DNA from: Microbacterium sp. APC 3901
Lineage (GTDB): Bacteria; Actinomycetota; Actinomycetes; Actinomycetales; Microbacteriaceae
Assembly: GCF_030407765.1 (NCBI RefSeq)
Contig: NZ_JASDCU010000016.1
Location: 1 to 64,000 of the forward strand
Length of the DNA stretch: 64,000 bases
Reading direction: 5' to 3'
The notes below the pieces were generated by a model, which had not been told where the DNA came from, ran no database searches, and was given only the letters and a program-made list of their open reading frames with translations. Shown in pieces: positions 32,960-42,942 of this stretch. The translations under genes were made by a program, and so were the position numbers. Numbering within the stretch: position 1 is the first letter of the stretch; every line of letters starts with the position of its first letter.

Positions 32960-33388
32960 ATGGACCAGAACACAGGACGCACCCCGCACGCAGAAGAGCC
33001 CGCCGAGGGCACCACCGCGCAGAACCCGGAGCACAACACGGCACCTGACGGCCAGCCGTCCGTCGAGCGTGACGAACTCCGCGGCAACGCGCAGGGCTCG
33101 AACCAGGGCGGCGCCATCCAGGGCGACAGCTCGCACGGCGACTCCCCTCGCGGAGCCATCCAGGGCGACGCCGACGAGGAGAACGCTCAAGGCGCGGCCC
33201 AGGGCGGCGCCATCCAGGGCGACAGCTCGCACGGCGAGTCACCCCGCGGAGCCATCCAGGGCGATGCCAGCCCCGACCGCGACGCCGCGCTCGGCGGCGA
33301 CGAGCACACCGAAGACCAGCTGACCGCCGACAACGAGGTCGAGGAAGACGCGCTGCGCGCCCTCAACCCGGACGACGCTCCCGCCTGA
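32960..33388 (+). CDS. Hypothetical acidic Gly-rich repeat protein
   Basis: A 142-residue hydrophilic, probably disordered protein of unknown function. A 23-residue block (QGGAIQGDSSHGDSPRGAIQ plus GDA) occurs twice, starting at residues 49 and 81, and within it GAIQGD recurs. The DNA copies (33104-33172 and 33200-33268) are almost identical, so the duplication is recent. No signal peptide, cysteine or membrane helix is present. TACCTT (32948-32953) ends 6 nt before the ATG, the same leaderless layout as neighbouring genes, and a terminator follows, so it is a complete transcription unit. Seed- or stress-type hydrophilic proteins look similar, but that is only an analogy. Confidence 0.75.
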   Translation: MDQNTGRTPHAEEPAEGTTAQNPEHNTAPDGQPSVERDELRGNAQGSNQGGAIQGDSSHGDSPRGAIQGDADEENAQGAAQGGAIQGDSSHGESPRGAIQGDASPDRDAALGGDEHTEDQLTADNEVEEDALRALNPDDAPA

Positions 33389-33421
33389 ACGCGGACTGGT
33401 CGCAGGCTGCAGGACAGATGA

Positions 33422-33447
33422 AGGGCGGATGCTGCGGCATCCGCCCT
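33422..33447 (+). terminator. Hairpin terminator after the repeat protein gene
   Basis: AGGGCGGATGC (33422-33432) pairs perfectly with GCATCCGCCCT (33437-33447) around a TGCG loop, 34 bp after the stop codon, followed by a pyrimidine-rich CTCCCTTCTGTTC. The stem core GCGGATGC is the word that is frequent across the window. Confidence 0.8.
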
Positions 33448-33512
33448 CTCCCTTCTGTTCGGCGAAGAGAAGAAGCGATGCGGCCGACGCGAGTCGGGTG
33501 TAGGTTGCGGAG

Positions 33513-34511
33513 ATGGAGCCGATCCGAGTGGGCCTCGTGGCCGACCCGGCTTCGCCCACCGCCGTCGCGCGTCGGATGACCGACCTCACGCCACCGATCG
33601 CCGCCGCGGCCGACAGCTGGATCATCGAACTCGTCAGCGAGCCGTTCACTCTCGGGTCTGAAGACGTCGACGTCGCCCTGGAGCGGCTACGTGCGCACGC
33701 TGAGCAGAACGGGTGGGATCTCGTCATCGGTGTCACGGAGCTTCCGCTTCGCGACGACGACGGCCGCTACCTGCTGGCGGCGATCGATCCTCGTCGCCAG
33801 TCCGCGGTGCTGTCGCTGCCCGCGCTGGGCGGGTTCCGAGTGCGCAGCCGCGCCCGCCACGCGGTGCGGGGACTAGTCGACGGGATGGCCGAGCCCGCCT
33901 CGCCGGAGGAGCAGCGCCTGCCGCTGCCTGGACTCAGTGCACGCGGGCGCGTGCTTCTGGGGATGGTGCTGGCCAACCGTCCGTGGCTGCTCGCCGCCGG
34001 GCTCAAGTCCGCGCTGATCGCGGCGCTGGCGACCGGCGCGGTGGCGACGATCGAGCCGACCGTGTGGTCGCTCGCCAGCGCGCTGTCGGGCTGGCGTCTG
34101 GTGGCGGCGACTGTGGCCTCCATCACGATCATCATCGCCTGGATCGTGATCGACGGCAGGCTCTGGGATCGCCCGGACGACGACTCACTCCTGGCCCGTG
34201 AGAGGTCCCGTCTCTACAACACCTCGACTCTGCTGACCCTGACCATCGGCATCGTCATCTGCTATCTGGCGCTGTACGTCGTGAATCTGGCCTGGGCGCT
34301 GTTCGTGCTCGACACGGCGGTGATGAGCGAGTCCCTCGGCCGAACCGTCGAAGTCGGCGATCTGTTCGTGCTCACCTGGTTCGTCGCATCGGCGGCGACA
34401 CTCGGCGGGGCGCTGGGCACGGGCTTGGAGTCCGACGACGCGATCCGCGCCGCCACCTACTCGAAACGGGAAGAGGAGCGCCGAGCCCGCCTGGCCGACG
34501 AGCGCACCTGA
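33513..34511 (+). CDS. Hypothetical membrane protein with an N-terminal soluble domain
   Basis: A 332-residue protein I cannot assign. Residues 1 to about 145 are soluble (VGLVADPASPTAVARRMTDL, DLVIGVTELPLRDDDGRYLLA, AVRGLVDGMAEP) and look like an alpha/beta domain; then four hydrophobic segments follow (AAGLKSALIAALATGAVA, VAATVASITIIIAWIVI, LLTLTIGIVICYLALYVV, DLFVLTWFVASAATLGGAL), with a charged C-terminus. TAGGTT (33501-33506) ends 6 nt before the ATG, so it is probably leaderless. It ends just before a 21-bp bidirectional hairpin and converges on nrdF. Confidence 0.85.
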   Translation: MEPIRVGLVADPASPTAVARRMTDLTPPIAAAADSWIIELVSEPFTLGSEDVDVALERLRAHAEQNGWDLVIGVTELPLRDDDGRYLLAAIDPRRQSAVLSLPALGGFRVRSRARHAVRGLVDGMAEPASPEEQRLPLPGLSARGRVLLGMVLANRPWLLAAGLKSALIAALATGAVATIEPTVWSLASALSGWRLVAATVASITIIIAWIVIDGRLWDRPDDDSLLARERSRLYNTSTLLTLTIGIVICYLALYVVNLAWALFVLDTAVMSESLGRTVEVGDLFVLTWFVASAATLGGALGTGLESDDAIRAATYSKREEERRARLADERT

Positions 34512-34518
34512 AGCGTCA

Positions 34519-34564
34519 CATGACGAAGGGGGCGGATGCCGCAGCATCCGCCCCCTTCGTCATG
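34519..34564. terminator. Bidirectional terminator hairpin
   Basis: A perfect 21-bp stem: 34519-34539 (CATGACGAAGGGGG then CGGATGC) pairs with 34544-34564 around a CGCA loop. It fills the 66-bp gap between the ends of the membrane protein gene (plus) and nrdF (minus) and has short T/C tails both ways, so it can terminate both. Confidence 0.9.
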
Positions 34565-34577
34565 TTCTGCAAGTGAC

Positions 34578-35591
<1,014 letters not shown>

Positions 35592-37736
35592 TCAGAGCAT
35601 GCACGAGACGCACTCGGTCATGTCGGTGCCCTCGAGCGCCATCTGACGCAGACGGATGTAGTAGATCGTCTTGATGCCCTTGCGCCATGCGTAGATCTGA
35701 GCCTTGTTGATGTCACGCGTCGTGGCGGTGTCCTTGAAGAACAGCGTCAGCGACAGGCCCTGGTCGACGTGCTGGGTGGCGGCGGCGTACGTGTCGATGA
35801 CCTTCTCGTAGCCGATCTCGTACGCGTCCTGGTAGTACTCCAGGTTGTCGTTCGTCATGAACGGCGCCGGGTAGTAGACGCGGCCGAGCTTGCCTTCCTT
35901 GCGGATCTCGATCTTCGACGCGATCGGGTGGATCGACGACGTCGAGTTGTTGATGTACGAGATCGAGCCGGTCGGGGGCACCGCCTGCAGGTTCTGGTTG
36001 TAGATGCCGTGTTCCTGGATCGACGACTTCAGCGCCACCCAGTCGGCCTGCGTCGGGATGTGCTTGCCCGCGAAGAGCTCCTTGACCTTCTCGGTCTCGG
36101 GCACCCAGGCGCGCTCGATGTACTTGTCGAAGAACTCCCCCGACGCGTACGTCGAGTCCTCGAAGCCGTCGAAGGCCTGCTTGCGCTCGATCGCGATGTT
36201 GTTCGAGGCGCGCAGCGCGTGGAACAACACCGTGTAGAAGTAGATGTTCGTGAAGTCGATGCCCTCTTCGGACCCGTAGTGCACGTGCTCGCGAGCGAGG
36301 AAGCCGTGCAGGTTCATCTGGCCGAGGCCGATCGCGTGCGAACGGTCGTTGCCGTCTTCGATCGAGCGGACCGAGCGGATGTGGCTCTGGTCACTGACCG
36401 CGCTCAGCGCGCGGATCGCCGTCTCGACCGTCTGACCCAGGTCGTCGGCATCCATCGACAGCGCGATGTTCATCGAGCCGAGGTTGCAGGAGATGTCCTT
36501 GCCGATCTGGTCGTACGACAGGTCGTCGTTGTACGTGGTCGGCGTGTTCACCTGCAGGATCTCGCTGCAGAGGTTCGACATGTTGATGCGGCCCTTGATC
36601 GGGTTGGCCTTGTTCACCGTGTCCTCGAACATGATGTACGGGTAGCCCGACTCGAACTGGATCTCGGCGATCGTCTGGAAGAACTCGCGCGCGTTGATCT
36701 TGGTCTTCTTGATGCGCGGGTTGTCGACCATCTCGCGGTACTTCTCGGTGACCGAGATGTCGCCGAAGGGAACGCCGTAGACCTTCTCGACGTCGTACGG
36801 CGAGAAGAGGTACATGTCCTCGCCGTTCTTGGCGAGCTCGAACGTGATGTCGGGAACCACGACGCCGAGCGACAGCGTCTTGATGCGGATCTTCTCGTCG
36901 GCGTTCTCGCGCTTGGTGTCGAGGAAGCGCATGATGTCGGGGTGGTGCGCGTTGAGGTACACCGCTCCGGCACCCTGACGGGCACCGAGCTGGTTGGCGT
37001 AGCTGAAGCTGTCTTCGAGGAGCTTCATCACGGGGATGATGCCAGACGACTGGTTCTCGATCTGCTTGATCGGAGCGCCGGCCTCACGGATGTTCGAGAG
37101 CAGCAGAGCCACGCCGCCACCGCGCTTGGAGAGCTGGAGAGCGGAGTTGATGCCGCGGGCGATCGACTCCATGTTGTCTTCGATGCGCAGCAGGAAGCAG
37201 CTGACGAGTTCGCCGCGCTGGGCCTTGCCCGAGTTGAGGAAGGTCGGGGTCGCGGGCTGGAAGCGGCCGGAGATGATCTCCTCGACCAGAGCGACCGCCA
37301 GGTCCTCGTCGCCGCCGGCGAGGCCGAGGGCAGTCATCACGACGCGGTCTTCGAAGCGCTCGAGGTAGCGCTTGCCGTCGAACGTCTTGAGCGTGTAGCT
37401 CGTGTAGTACTTGAACGCGCCGAGGAACGTCTCGAAGCGGAACTTCTTGCCGTAGGCGAGGTCGTTGAGCTTCTGGATGAACTCGAGCGAGTACTGCTCG
37501 ATCACGGCCGGCTCGTAGTACTCCTTCTCGACGAGGTAGTCGAGGCGCTCCTTGAGCGAGTGGAAGAACACCGTGTTCTGGTTGACGTGCTGCAGGAAGT
37601 ACTCGCGTGCCGCCCGCTTGTCGGCGTCGAACTGGATCTTCCCGTTCGCGTCGTACAGGTTCAGCATCGCGTTGAGGGCGTGATAGTCGAGGCCCTCGTA
37701 GGTCGGGTTCATCTTGAACGCCACCGTGTCCGTCAC
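35592..37736 (-). CDS. nrdE: Class Ib ribonucleoside-diphosphate reductase, alpha subunit
   Basis: NrdE, the catalytic subunit (714 residues, the usual length). Clear features are [16 protein letters not shown] (first active-site Cys), [24 protein letters not shown] with the radical Cys/Glu region, and the C-terminal redox pair region ending ECVSCML (CxxC), which is reduced by NrdH. The GTG at 37736 is chosen: it overlaps the nrdI stop (GTGA) and begins [20 protein letters not shown], the standard NrdE N-terminus. The allosteric ATP-cone is absent, as normal for class Ib. Confidence 0.97.
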   Translation of the reverse strand: MTDTVAFKMNPTYEGLDYHALNAMLNLYDANGKIQFDADKRAAREYFLQHVNQNTVFFHSLKERLDYLVEKEYYEPAVIEQYSLEFIQKLNDLAYGKKFRFETFLGAFKYYTSYTLKTFDGKRYLERFEDRVVMTALGLAGGDEDLAVALVEEIISGRFQPATPTFLNSGKAQRGELVSCFLLRIEDNMESIARGINSALQLSKRGGGVALLLSNIREAGAPIKQIENQSSGIIPVMKLLEDSFSYANQLGARQGAGAVYLNAHHPDIMRFLDTKRENADEKIRIKTLSLGVVVPDITFELAKNGEDMYLFSPYDVEKVYGVPFGDISVTEKYREMVDNPRIKKTKINAREFFQTIAEIQFESGYPYIMFEDTVNKANPIKGRINMSNLCSEILQVNTPTTYNDDLSYDQIGKDISCNLGSMNIALSMDADDLGQTVETAIRALSAVSDQSHIRSVRSIEDGNDRSHAIGLGQMNLHGFLAREHVHYGSEEGIDFTNIYFYTVLFHALRASNNIAIERKQAFDGFEDSTYASGEFFDKYIERAWVPETEKVKELFAGKHIPTQADWVALKSSIQEHGIYNQNLQAVPPTGSISYINNSTSSIHPIASKIEIRKEGKLGRVYYPAPFMTNDNLEYYQDAYEIGYEKVIDTYAAATQHVDQGLSLTLFFKDTATTRDINKAQIYAWRKGIKTIYYIRLRQMALEGTDMTECVSCML

Positions 37737-38194
37737 TGAGTCTGATCCTGCCTGCTCGTCAACTGCGGTACCCACCGTCGCTCCAATCCGTCGCTCACGC
37801 GATCTACATCGTCTTGTGTGCCGAAGATCTCGAGCCGATACAAGTGAGGCACGTGGCACTTGCGGCTGATGATGTCACCGGCGAGACAGAATGAGTCGCC
37901 GAAGTTGGTGTTGCCCGCGGAGATGACTCCGCGGATGTGATTCCGGTTGCGCTCGTCGTTGAGGAACCGGATGACCTGCTTGGGCACCGCGCCTCGTTCG
38001 ACGCCGCGCCCCTCACCCCCGCCGTAGGTGGGGGTGACCAGCACGAAGGGCTCGTCGACGACGAGATCTTCCTGCTGCCGGAGAAGGGGAATGCGTCGGG
38101 CCGGGAGCCCGAGCTTCTCGACGAAGCGCGCGGTGTTACCCGAGGCGCTCGAGAAGTAGACCAGGAGCGGCGCGGCGGTCGCGACGGCGCTCAT
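37733..38194 (-). CDS. nrdI: NrdI flavodoxin-like protein
   Basis: NrdI, a 153-residue FMN protein that supplies the oxidant for assembling the Mn2 tyrosyl cofactor of Nrd[20 protein letters not shown] forms the FMN phosphate loop and [11 protein letters not shown] the isoalloxazine-binding loop; [19 protein letters not shown] is the conserved third loop. It overlaps nrdE by 4 bp and lies 6 bp downstream of nrdH. Confidence 0.96.
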   Translation of the reverse strand: MSAVATAAPLLVYFSSASGNTARFVEKLGLPARRIPLLRQQEDLVVDEPFVLVTPTYGGGEGRGVERGAVPKQVIRFLNDERNRNHIRGVISAGNTNFGDSFCLAGDIISRKCHVPHLYRLEIFGTQDDVDRVSDGLERRWVPQLTSRQDQTQ

Positions 38195-38200
38195 GGCGGA

Positions 38201-38434
38201 TCACGCCAGACGCGAGGCGAGCTCGTCGATCTTGTCGGGACGGAAGCCCGACCAGTGGCCCTCGTCGGTGACGACGACCGGCGCCTGCATGTAGCCGAGC
38301 GCCTTGACCTGCTCGAGTGCACTCGCGTCTTCCGACAGGTCGAGGATTTCGTACTCGATGCCCTTGGCGTCGAGCGCGCGGTAGGTGGCGTTGCACTGAA
38401 CGCAGGACGGCTTCGTGTAGACCGTGATCGACAT
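38201..38434 (-). CDS. nrdH: NrdH glutaredoxin-like redoxin
   Basis: NrdH, a 77-residue glutaredoxin-like protein that behaves like thioredoxin and reduces NrdE. The active site is KPSCVQCNATYRAL (C-V-Q-C), and the C-terminal GHWSGFRPDKIDEL is the NrdH signature. The ATG at 38434 (MSITVYTK) is chosen over an upstream in-frame start because GAGGGG stands about 10 nt before it. It is the first gene of nrdHIEF; candidate NrdR boxes lie 76-123 bp upstream. Confidence 0.95.
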   Translation of the reverse strand: MSITVYTKPSCVQCNATYRALDAKGIEYEILDLSEDASALEQVKALGYMQAPVVVTDEGHWSGFRPDKIDELASRLA

Positions 38435-38509
38435 CTTTTCGCTTCCCCTCACATCTCTGGCCTGCTTCTGAATCAGGCTGTTTTCCGGTAGACCCTCACC
38501 GGGATCTCA

Positions 38510-38557
38510 ATACTACATATAGGTACGGACATTCAGGGTGACCACTAGGGGTAGTAG
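38510..38557 (-). promoter_or_regulatory. Candidate tandem NrdR boxes
   Basis: ATACTACATATAGGTA (38510-38525) matches 11 of 16 positions of the NrdR-box consensus ACACWATATATWGTGT, and CCACTAGGGGTAGTAG (38542-38557) matches 9 of 16. Their centres are 32 bp apart, the spacing typical of paired NrdR boxes. They lie upstream of nrdH, and the AT-rich CTATATGTAGTAT on the minus strand could also serve as its -10 region. The nrdR gene is not in this window. Confidence 0.55.
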
Positions 38558-38811
38558 TTACATACGTGTAGTTTTCCACCGCTCTCCACTGGTACAACAC
38601 AGGTTCTCCACCGTTTCTTCCACAGGCCCGGGCCCCTCGAGCGCACCCCCGAACCGCGAGAAATCGCGGCTGGGAACGACCTGTGAGAGATCCATCCACA
38701 GGTCGGACGATACGACCCACCTCCGACATCGGATTTTCTGTGGAAACTCGGTTTGGGCGTGTCGCGGCGTGTCGGGGAGGAGCCGCTTCGACCGCTGTCG
38801 GGAGCTCCCGG
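38558..38811. other. Gene-free spacer with DnaA-box-like words
   Basis: This part of the 389-bp gap between nrdH and the MFS gene encodes nothing convincing. It holds five words within two mismatches of the DnaA box TTATCCACA: TTTTCCACC (38572), TTCTCCACC (38604), TCTTCCACA (38616), CCATCCACA (38692) and TGTGGAAAC (38739, opposite strand). Also present is TACA-TACG-TGTA (38559-38570), a small palindrome. Confidence 0.35.
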
Positions 38812-38823
38812 TAGCGTTGACCC

Positions 38824-40032
38824 GTGGCGGGATATCAAGACCTTCTTCGCACGCCCGGAGTGGCGCGCATGATCGCTGCACAGCTGACCGCTCGCTTCCC
38901 CAACGGGATGACCTCGCTCGCGATCCTGCTGCACGTCGAACAGCAGACCGGCTCGTACGGCTCGGCGGGCCTGGTGCTCGCCGCGACCAGCGTCGGGCAG
39001 GCCGTCGCCGGCCCGATCACGAGTCGATGGATGGGCGCCTGGGGCATGCGCCGCGTGCTCACCCTCACTCTCACCGTGTGCGTGATCGCCGTGCTGGGCC
39101 TGGCGTTCCTCCCCCTGAACGTCCCCGGCTACATGATCCTGGGCATGATCGCCGGCCTCGCGACCCCGCCGGTGCAGGCCGCCGTCCGCACGATCTATCC
39201 GAAGCTCGTGAACTCGAAGCAGCTCACCCCGCTGTTCTCCCTCGACGCCTCGCTGCAGGAGATCATCTGGGTCATCGCGCCGGTCGTGATCACGCTCGTG
39301 TCGACCCAGGTCGGCACGGCCGAGGGACTCCTGCTCGTCGCCGTCGTGCTGGTGGGAGGCGGCGCCTGGTTCATCCTGTCGCCCGAAGTCGGCCGCGTGC
39401 GCATCCCGCGCAGTCGCAGCGCCCTCGGCAAGGTCGTGCTCAAGCCGCCGGTGCTGCTCGCCACCGTCATCGGGTTCCTGCTCATCGGAGCGTGCTCCGC
39501 GGTCGAGGTCGGCGTCGTCGCGACGTTCGAGCACGGCAGCCTGGCGGCCGGACTCGTGCTCGCGGTGTTCGCCGTCGGCAGTCTCGCCGGCGGACTCTCG
39601 TTCGGGCACATCCCGATCGGTCCGTGGGCGATGGCCCGCCGCCTCACCATCGTCACGGTCGGCCTGGCGCTGACCATGTTCTCCCTCAACGAGTTCTGGC
39701 TCGGCGGCACGCTCATCGTCGCCGGCATCGGCGTCGCGCCGGCACTCGCCGTGCTGTTCGCCATCACGACCGCGAGCGTCAAGTTCAGCGAGACGGCTGA
39801 AGCGTTCGGCTGGGCGGGCACCGGGCAGCTGATCGGCGCCGCAGCCGGGTCCGCCGTCGCCGGGTTCCTCGTCGACGCGACGGATCCTCGCGGCGCCTAT
39901 CTCGCCGCGACGCTCTTCGCGGCGGCCGGACTCGTCGTCTCGATCGTCTTCGTCCGCTCCTTCCCCGATCTGCGTCATCGCGATGCGAGTCCGCACCCCG
40001 ACACCGAACCCCTGGCGGTCACCCCTTCATGA
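38824..40032 (+). CDS. MFS transporter
   Basis: A 402-residue major facilitator protein with about twelve helices; ARMIAAQLTARFPNGMTSLAI opens it, and GPITSRWMGAWGMRRVL is the loop 2-3 motif. It resembles small efflux-type MFS proteins of actinobacteria; the substrate is unknown. The start is GTG at 38824, 6 nt after TAGCGT (38812-38817), so the message is probably leaderless. It is coupled by an ATGA overlap to the PfkB kinase, which hints that a sugar or nucleoside could be handled, but exporters of this type are also common. Confidence 0.88.
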   Translation: MAGYQDLLRTPGVARMIAAQLTARFPNGMTSLAILLHVEQQTGSYGSAGLVLAATSVGQAVAGPITSRWMGAWGMRRVLTLTLTVCVIAVLGLAFLPLNVPGYMILGMIAGLATPPVQAAVRTIYPKLVNSKQLTPLFSLDASLQEIIWVIAPVVITLVSTQVGTAEGLLLVAVVLVGGGAWFILSPEVGRVRIPRSRSALGKVVLKPPVLLATVIGFLLIGACSAVEVGVVATFEHGSLAAGLVLAVFAVGSLAGGLSFGHIPIGPWAMARRLTIVTVGLALTMFSLNEFWLGGTLIVAGIGVAPALAVLFAITTASVKFSETAEAFGWAGTGQLIGAAAGSAVAGFLVDATDPRGAYLAATLFAAAGLVVSIVFVRSFPDLRHRDASPHPDTEPLAVTPS

Positions 40033-40943
40033 GCTCTGCCCCCTCTCCCTCATCCGCCGCCCCCGAGGTCGTCTGCATCGGCGAGTCCATGGGCCTCGTC
40101 ACCGCCGTCGGCGCTCCGCTCGCCGAGACCGAGACGGCGGCGCTGGGGCTGGCCGGCGCAGAGGGCAATGTCGCCGTCGGACTCGTCGCGGCGGGCCACC
40201 GGGCGGCCTGGGCCTCACGTCTGGGCGACGACCCGATCGGCGTGCGCATCTCGACCGAACTCGCGCGACGCGGCGTCGAGCTCTGGGCGACGACGGATGC
40301 CGATGCTCCGACCGGCGTCATGTTCAAGGACCCGGGCACGGAGTCGTCGTCCGTCTACTACTACCGGCGCGGGTCGGCCGCGTCGCTGATGGCGCCGGGG
40401 TTCCTCGATGCCGCTCGACTCGCGGGCGTGCGCATCGTGCACACGACGGGCATCACCCCCGCGCTCTCCCCCTCCTGCCGCGCGATGGTCGAGCAGCTGT
40501 TCGTCGACGCGCGCACAGCCGGCGCGCTCGTCTCGTTCGACGTGAACGACCGCAGGGCACTGTGGACGATGCAGGATGCAGCCGAGACGCTGACCCGCCT
40601 CGCGGATGCCGCCGACATCGCCTTCGTCGGGCGCGATGAGGCCGAGCGCATCTGGGGCACCGCGACTCCCGCCGAGATCCGCGCGCACCTTCCGCACTGC
40701 GGGCTGCTCATCGTCAAGGACGGCGACGTCGGTGCGACGGCGTTCCACGGTGACGACGCGCCGGTGTTCGTACCCGCCCCGCGAGTCGAGGTCGTCGAGC
40801 CGGTCGGCGCCGGTGACGCCTTCGCAGCCGGGTTCCTCGCCGCGACCCTCGAGGGCGCGGCGCTCGCCGAGCGTCTCTCCGCCGGGCACGCCGCCGCCGC
40901 GCTCGTGCTGACCACGCACGGTGACCTGCCGCCGCTGGCCTGA
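40029..40943 (+). CDS. PfkB-family carbohydrate kinase
   Basis: A 304-residue ribokinase/PfkB sugar kinase. The N-terminal CIGESMGLVTAVG and GAEGNVAVGLVAAGHRAAWASRLGDDPIG, and the C-terminal PVGAGDAFAAGFLAATLEG with the catalytic Asp, define the family. By general resemblance it could be a 2-keto-3-deoxygluconate kinase, but the sequence does not settle the substrate. The gene overlaps the MFS gene by 4 bp. Its first residues (SSAPSPSSAAPE) are low complexity. Confidence 0.9.
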   Translation: MSSAPSPSSAAPEVVCIGESMGLVTAVGAPLAETETAALGLAGAEGNVAVGLVAAGHRAAWASRLGDDPIGVRISTELARRGVELWATTDADAPTGVMFKDPGTESSSVYYYRRGSAASLMAPGFLDAARLAGVRIVHTTGITPALSPSCRAMVEQLFVDARTAGALVSFDVNDRRALWTMQDAAETLTRLADAADIAFVGRDEAERIWGTATPAEIRAHLPHCGLLIVKDGDVGATAFHGDDAPVFVPAPRVEVVEPVGAGDAFAAGFLAATLEGAALAERLSAGHAAAALVLTTHGDLPPLA

Positions 40944-40987
40944 GCTCGGGAGGCCTCACCCGCACGACCCGGTCGTAGGCTTGCTGC

Positions 40988-41746
40988 ATGCCCGAACCGC
41001 TCTCGCTGCCCCGCATCTCCTGGGGTGATCCGGCCTCCGATCGCCGGGTGCTCCTCGTGCACGGACTCGGATCATCCGGCGCCCTCATGTGGCGAGTGGG
41101 CGTCGCCTTCGCCGACGCCGGGTGGCATGCGACCGCCATCGACCTGCGCGGCCACGGCGATGCCCCTCGCGCCCTCGACTACTCGGTCGCGGCCTATGCG
41201 GCAGACCTCGTCGCGACCGCTCCCGACGACGGCGGGCCGTGGGACGCCGTCATCGGCCATTCGCTCGGCGGAGCTGCCGGCACCGCGGCGGCGGCATCCG
41301 CTCCCGAGTGGACCCGCCGCCTGGTGCTGCTCGACCCGGCGATCCTGGTCGACGGCCGAGACGCCGCGATCGTGCGCCGGAGCCAGGAGCGTGCCTTCGC
41401 CGACAACAGGGTCGAGCTCGTGCAGCAGGAGCATCCGCACTGGCATCCGCAGGACTGGGAGCTCAAGGTCGACGCCGTGCACCGAGCGAGCGCCTGGGCC
41501 GTCGAGCAGACGAGTGCGCAGAACACCCCCTGGGATGTCACGGCGGATGCCGCGCGACTGACCGTTCCCACCCATGTGATCGCGTCGGATCCCGCGGTCT
41601 ACAGCATCTTCACCGGCGAGGTCGCCGCGTCCGTGCTCGCCTCGAATCCGCTCATCACGATGTCGGTCGTCGAGGGAGCCGGGCATTCGCTGCACCGCGA
41701 CAAGCCGGAAGAGACCGTCCGACAGCTGAGAGAGGCCCTTGCGTGA
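40988..41746 (+). CDS. Alpha/beta-hydrolase
   Basis: A 252-residue alpha/beta-hydrolase: VLLVHGLGSSGALMWRVG, IDLRGHGDAPRA, nucleophile elbow AVIGHSLGGAAGTAAA and a C-terminal VEGAGHSLHRDKPEE with the catalytic His. It resembles carboxylesterases and ring-fission-product hydrolases; the substrate is unknown. TAGGCT (40976-40981) ends 6 nt before the ATG, a leaderless layout. It overlaps the acyl-CoA dehydrogenase start (GTGA), so the two are co-expressed. Confidence 0.9.
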   Translation: MPEPLSLPRISWGDPASDRRVLLVHGLGSSGALMWRVGVAFADAGWHATAIDLRGHGDAPRALDYSVAAYAADLVATAPDDGGPWDAVIGHSLGGAAGTAAAASAPEWTRRLVLLDPAILVDGRDAAIVRRSQERAFADNRVELVQQEHPHWHPQDWELKVDAVHRASAWAVEQTSAQNTPWDVTADAARLTVPTHVIASDPAVYSIFTGEVAASVLASNPLITMSVVEGAGHSLHRDKPEETVRQLREALA

Positions 41747-42903
41747 GCACGTTCGACCCGACCGCGTACCTTCCCGACGACCTCCTCGAGCGTATCCGCG
41801 AGCGGGCGCCGATCCACGACCGCGAGAACACGTTCCCCGAACAGGATCTCGACGAGCTGCGCGATGCCGGATACCTGTCGATCCTCGTCCCCGCCGACCG
41901 CGGGGGCGCGGGGCTCGGCCTCGCCGAGGCCGCGATCCTCCAGCAGCGCCTCGCGACCGCCGCCCCCGCGACGGCGCTCGCGATCAACATGCATCTCGTG
42001 TGGACAGGAGTCGCCAAGGTCTTCTCCGACCGCGGAGTGCCCGGCCTCGAGTTCGTGCAGGACGGCGCGGTCGCCGGCGAGGTCTTCGCCTTCGGTATCA
42101 GCGAGGGCGGCAACGACCTGGTGCTGTTCGGCAGCGACACCGATGCCGTGCCCACCGCCGAGGGCGGCTACGCCTTCACCGGCACGAAGATCTTCACCTC
42201 GCTCGCGCCGGTCTGGACGAAGCTCGGACTGCACGGGCTCGACACCACGAGCGCCGACGCCCCGAAGCTCGTCTTCGCCTTCGTCGACCGCACCGATGCG
42301 GTCGTCACGGGCGACGACTGGGACACCCTCGGCATGCGGGGCACCCAGAGTCGCACGACCCGGCTCGACGGTGCCACGGCGGATGCCGCGCACGTGGTGC
42401 GCCGCATCGATCCGGGCCCGAACCCCGACCCCATCGTCTTCGGCATCTTCTCGGTCTTCGAGATCCTGCTCGCCTCGGTCTACACCGGCATCGCCCGGCG
42501 CGCGCTCGACCTCGCCGTCCTCACCGCGCAGAAGCGACGCTCGAAGAAGACCGGTGCCGCGTACAGCCAGGACCCCGATATCCGCTGGCGCATCGCCGAC
42601 ATGGGCCTCGCGTACGACGCCCTTCCTCCGCAGATCGCGTCTCTCGCCAGGGATGTCGACGAGAAGGTCGACAACGGCGCGCGGTGGTTCACCCTGCTCT
42701 CGGGCGTCAAGCACCGGGCCATCACGATGTCGAAGCACGTCGTCGACCAGGCCATGCTGGTCGCCGGCGGCGGCTCGTACTTCTCCTCGAACGAGCTGTC
42801 ACGGCTCTACCGTGATGTTCTGGCGGGGGCCTTCCACCCCTCCGACCCCGAGTCGGCGCACTCCACCGCGGCGAGCGCCTGGCTGGGTCCACTCGAGTCC
42901 TGA
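41743..42903 (+). CDS. Acyl-CoA dehydrogenase family protein
   Basis: A 386-residue acyl-CoA dehydrogenase-fold flavoprotein. The N-terminal helical domain (LDELRDAGYLSILVPADRGGAGLGLAEAA), the middle beta domain (GISEGGNDLVLFG, YAFTGTKIFTSLAPVW, DDWDTLGMRGTQSRTTRLDG) and the C-terminal helical domain are in order. The canonical catalytic Glu of medium-chain enzymes is not obvious, so it may be a related desulfurisation or monooxygenase-type member. The GTG at 41743 overlaps the hydrolase stop; it is followed by an 88-bp regulatory gap before the second Lrp gene. Confidence 0.88.
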   Translation: MSTFDPTAYLPDDLLERIRERAPIHDRENTFPEQDLDELRDAGYLSILVPADRGGAGLGLAEAAILQQRLATAAPATALAINMHLVWTGVAKVFSDRGVPGLEFVQDGAVAGEVFAFGISEGGNDLVLFGSDTDAVPTAEGGYAFTGTKIFTSLAPVWTKLGLHGLDTTSADAPKLVFAFVDRTDAVVTGDDWDTLGMRGTQSRTTRLDGATADAAHVVRRIDPGPNPDPIVFGIFSVFEILLASVYTGIARRALDLAVLTAQKRRSKKTGAAYSQDPDIRWRIADMGLAYDALPPQIASLARDVDEKVDNGARWFTLLSGVKHRAITMSKHVVDQAMLVAGGGSYFSSNELSRLYRDVLAGAFHPSDPESAHSTAASAWLGPLES

Positions 42904-42942
42904 CCGCGATATTCTGCGGTTTGCCCGCTGGGGCTCTGAAGA

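Noticed and set aside
33104..33268. Collagen-like or phage tail-fibre protein from the Gly-rich repeats
   Set aside because: There is no regular Gly-X-Y triplet pattern and no phage gene nearby.
38435..38823. A cobalamin riboswitch before the nrd operon
   Set aside because: The operon is class Ib (B12-independent) and no B12-box-like conserved core is visible in the 389-bp gap.
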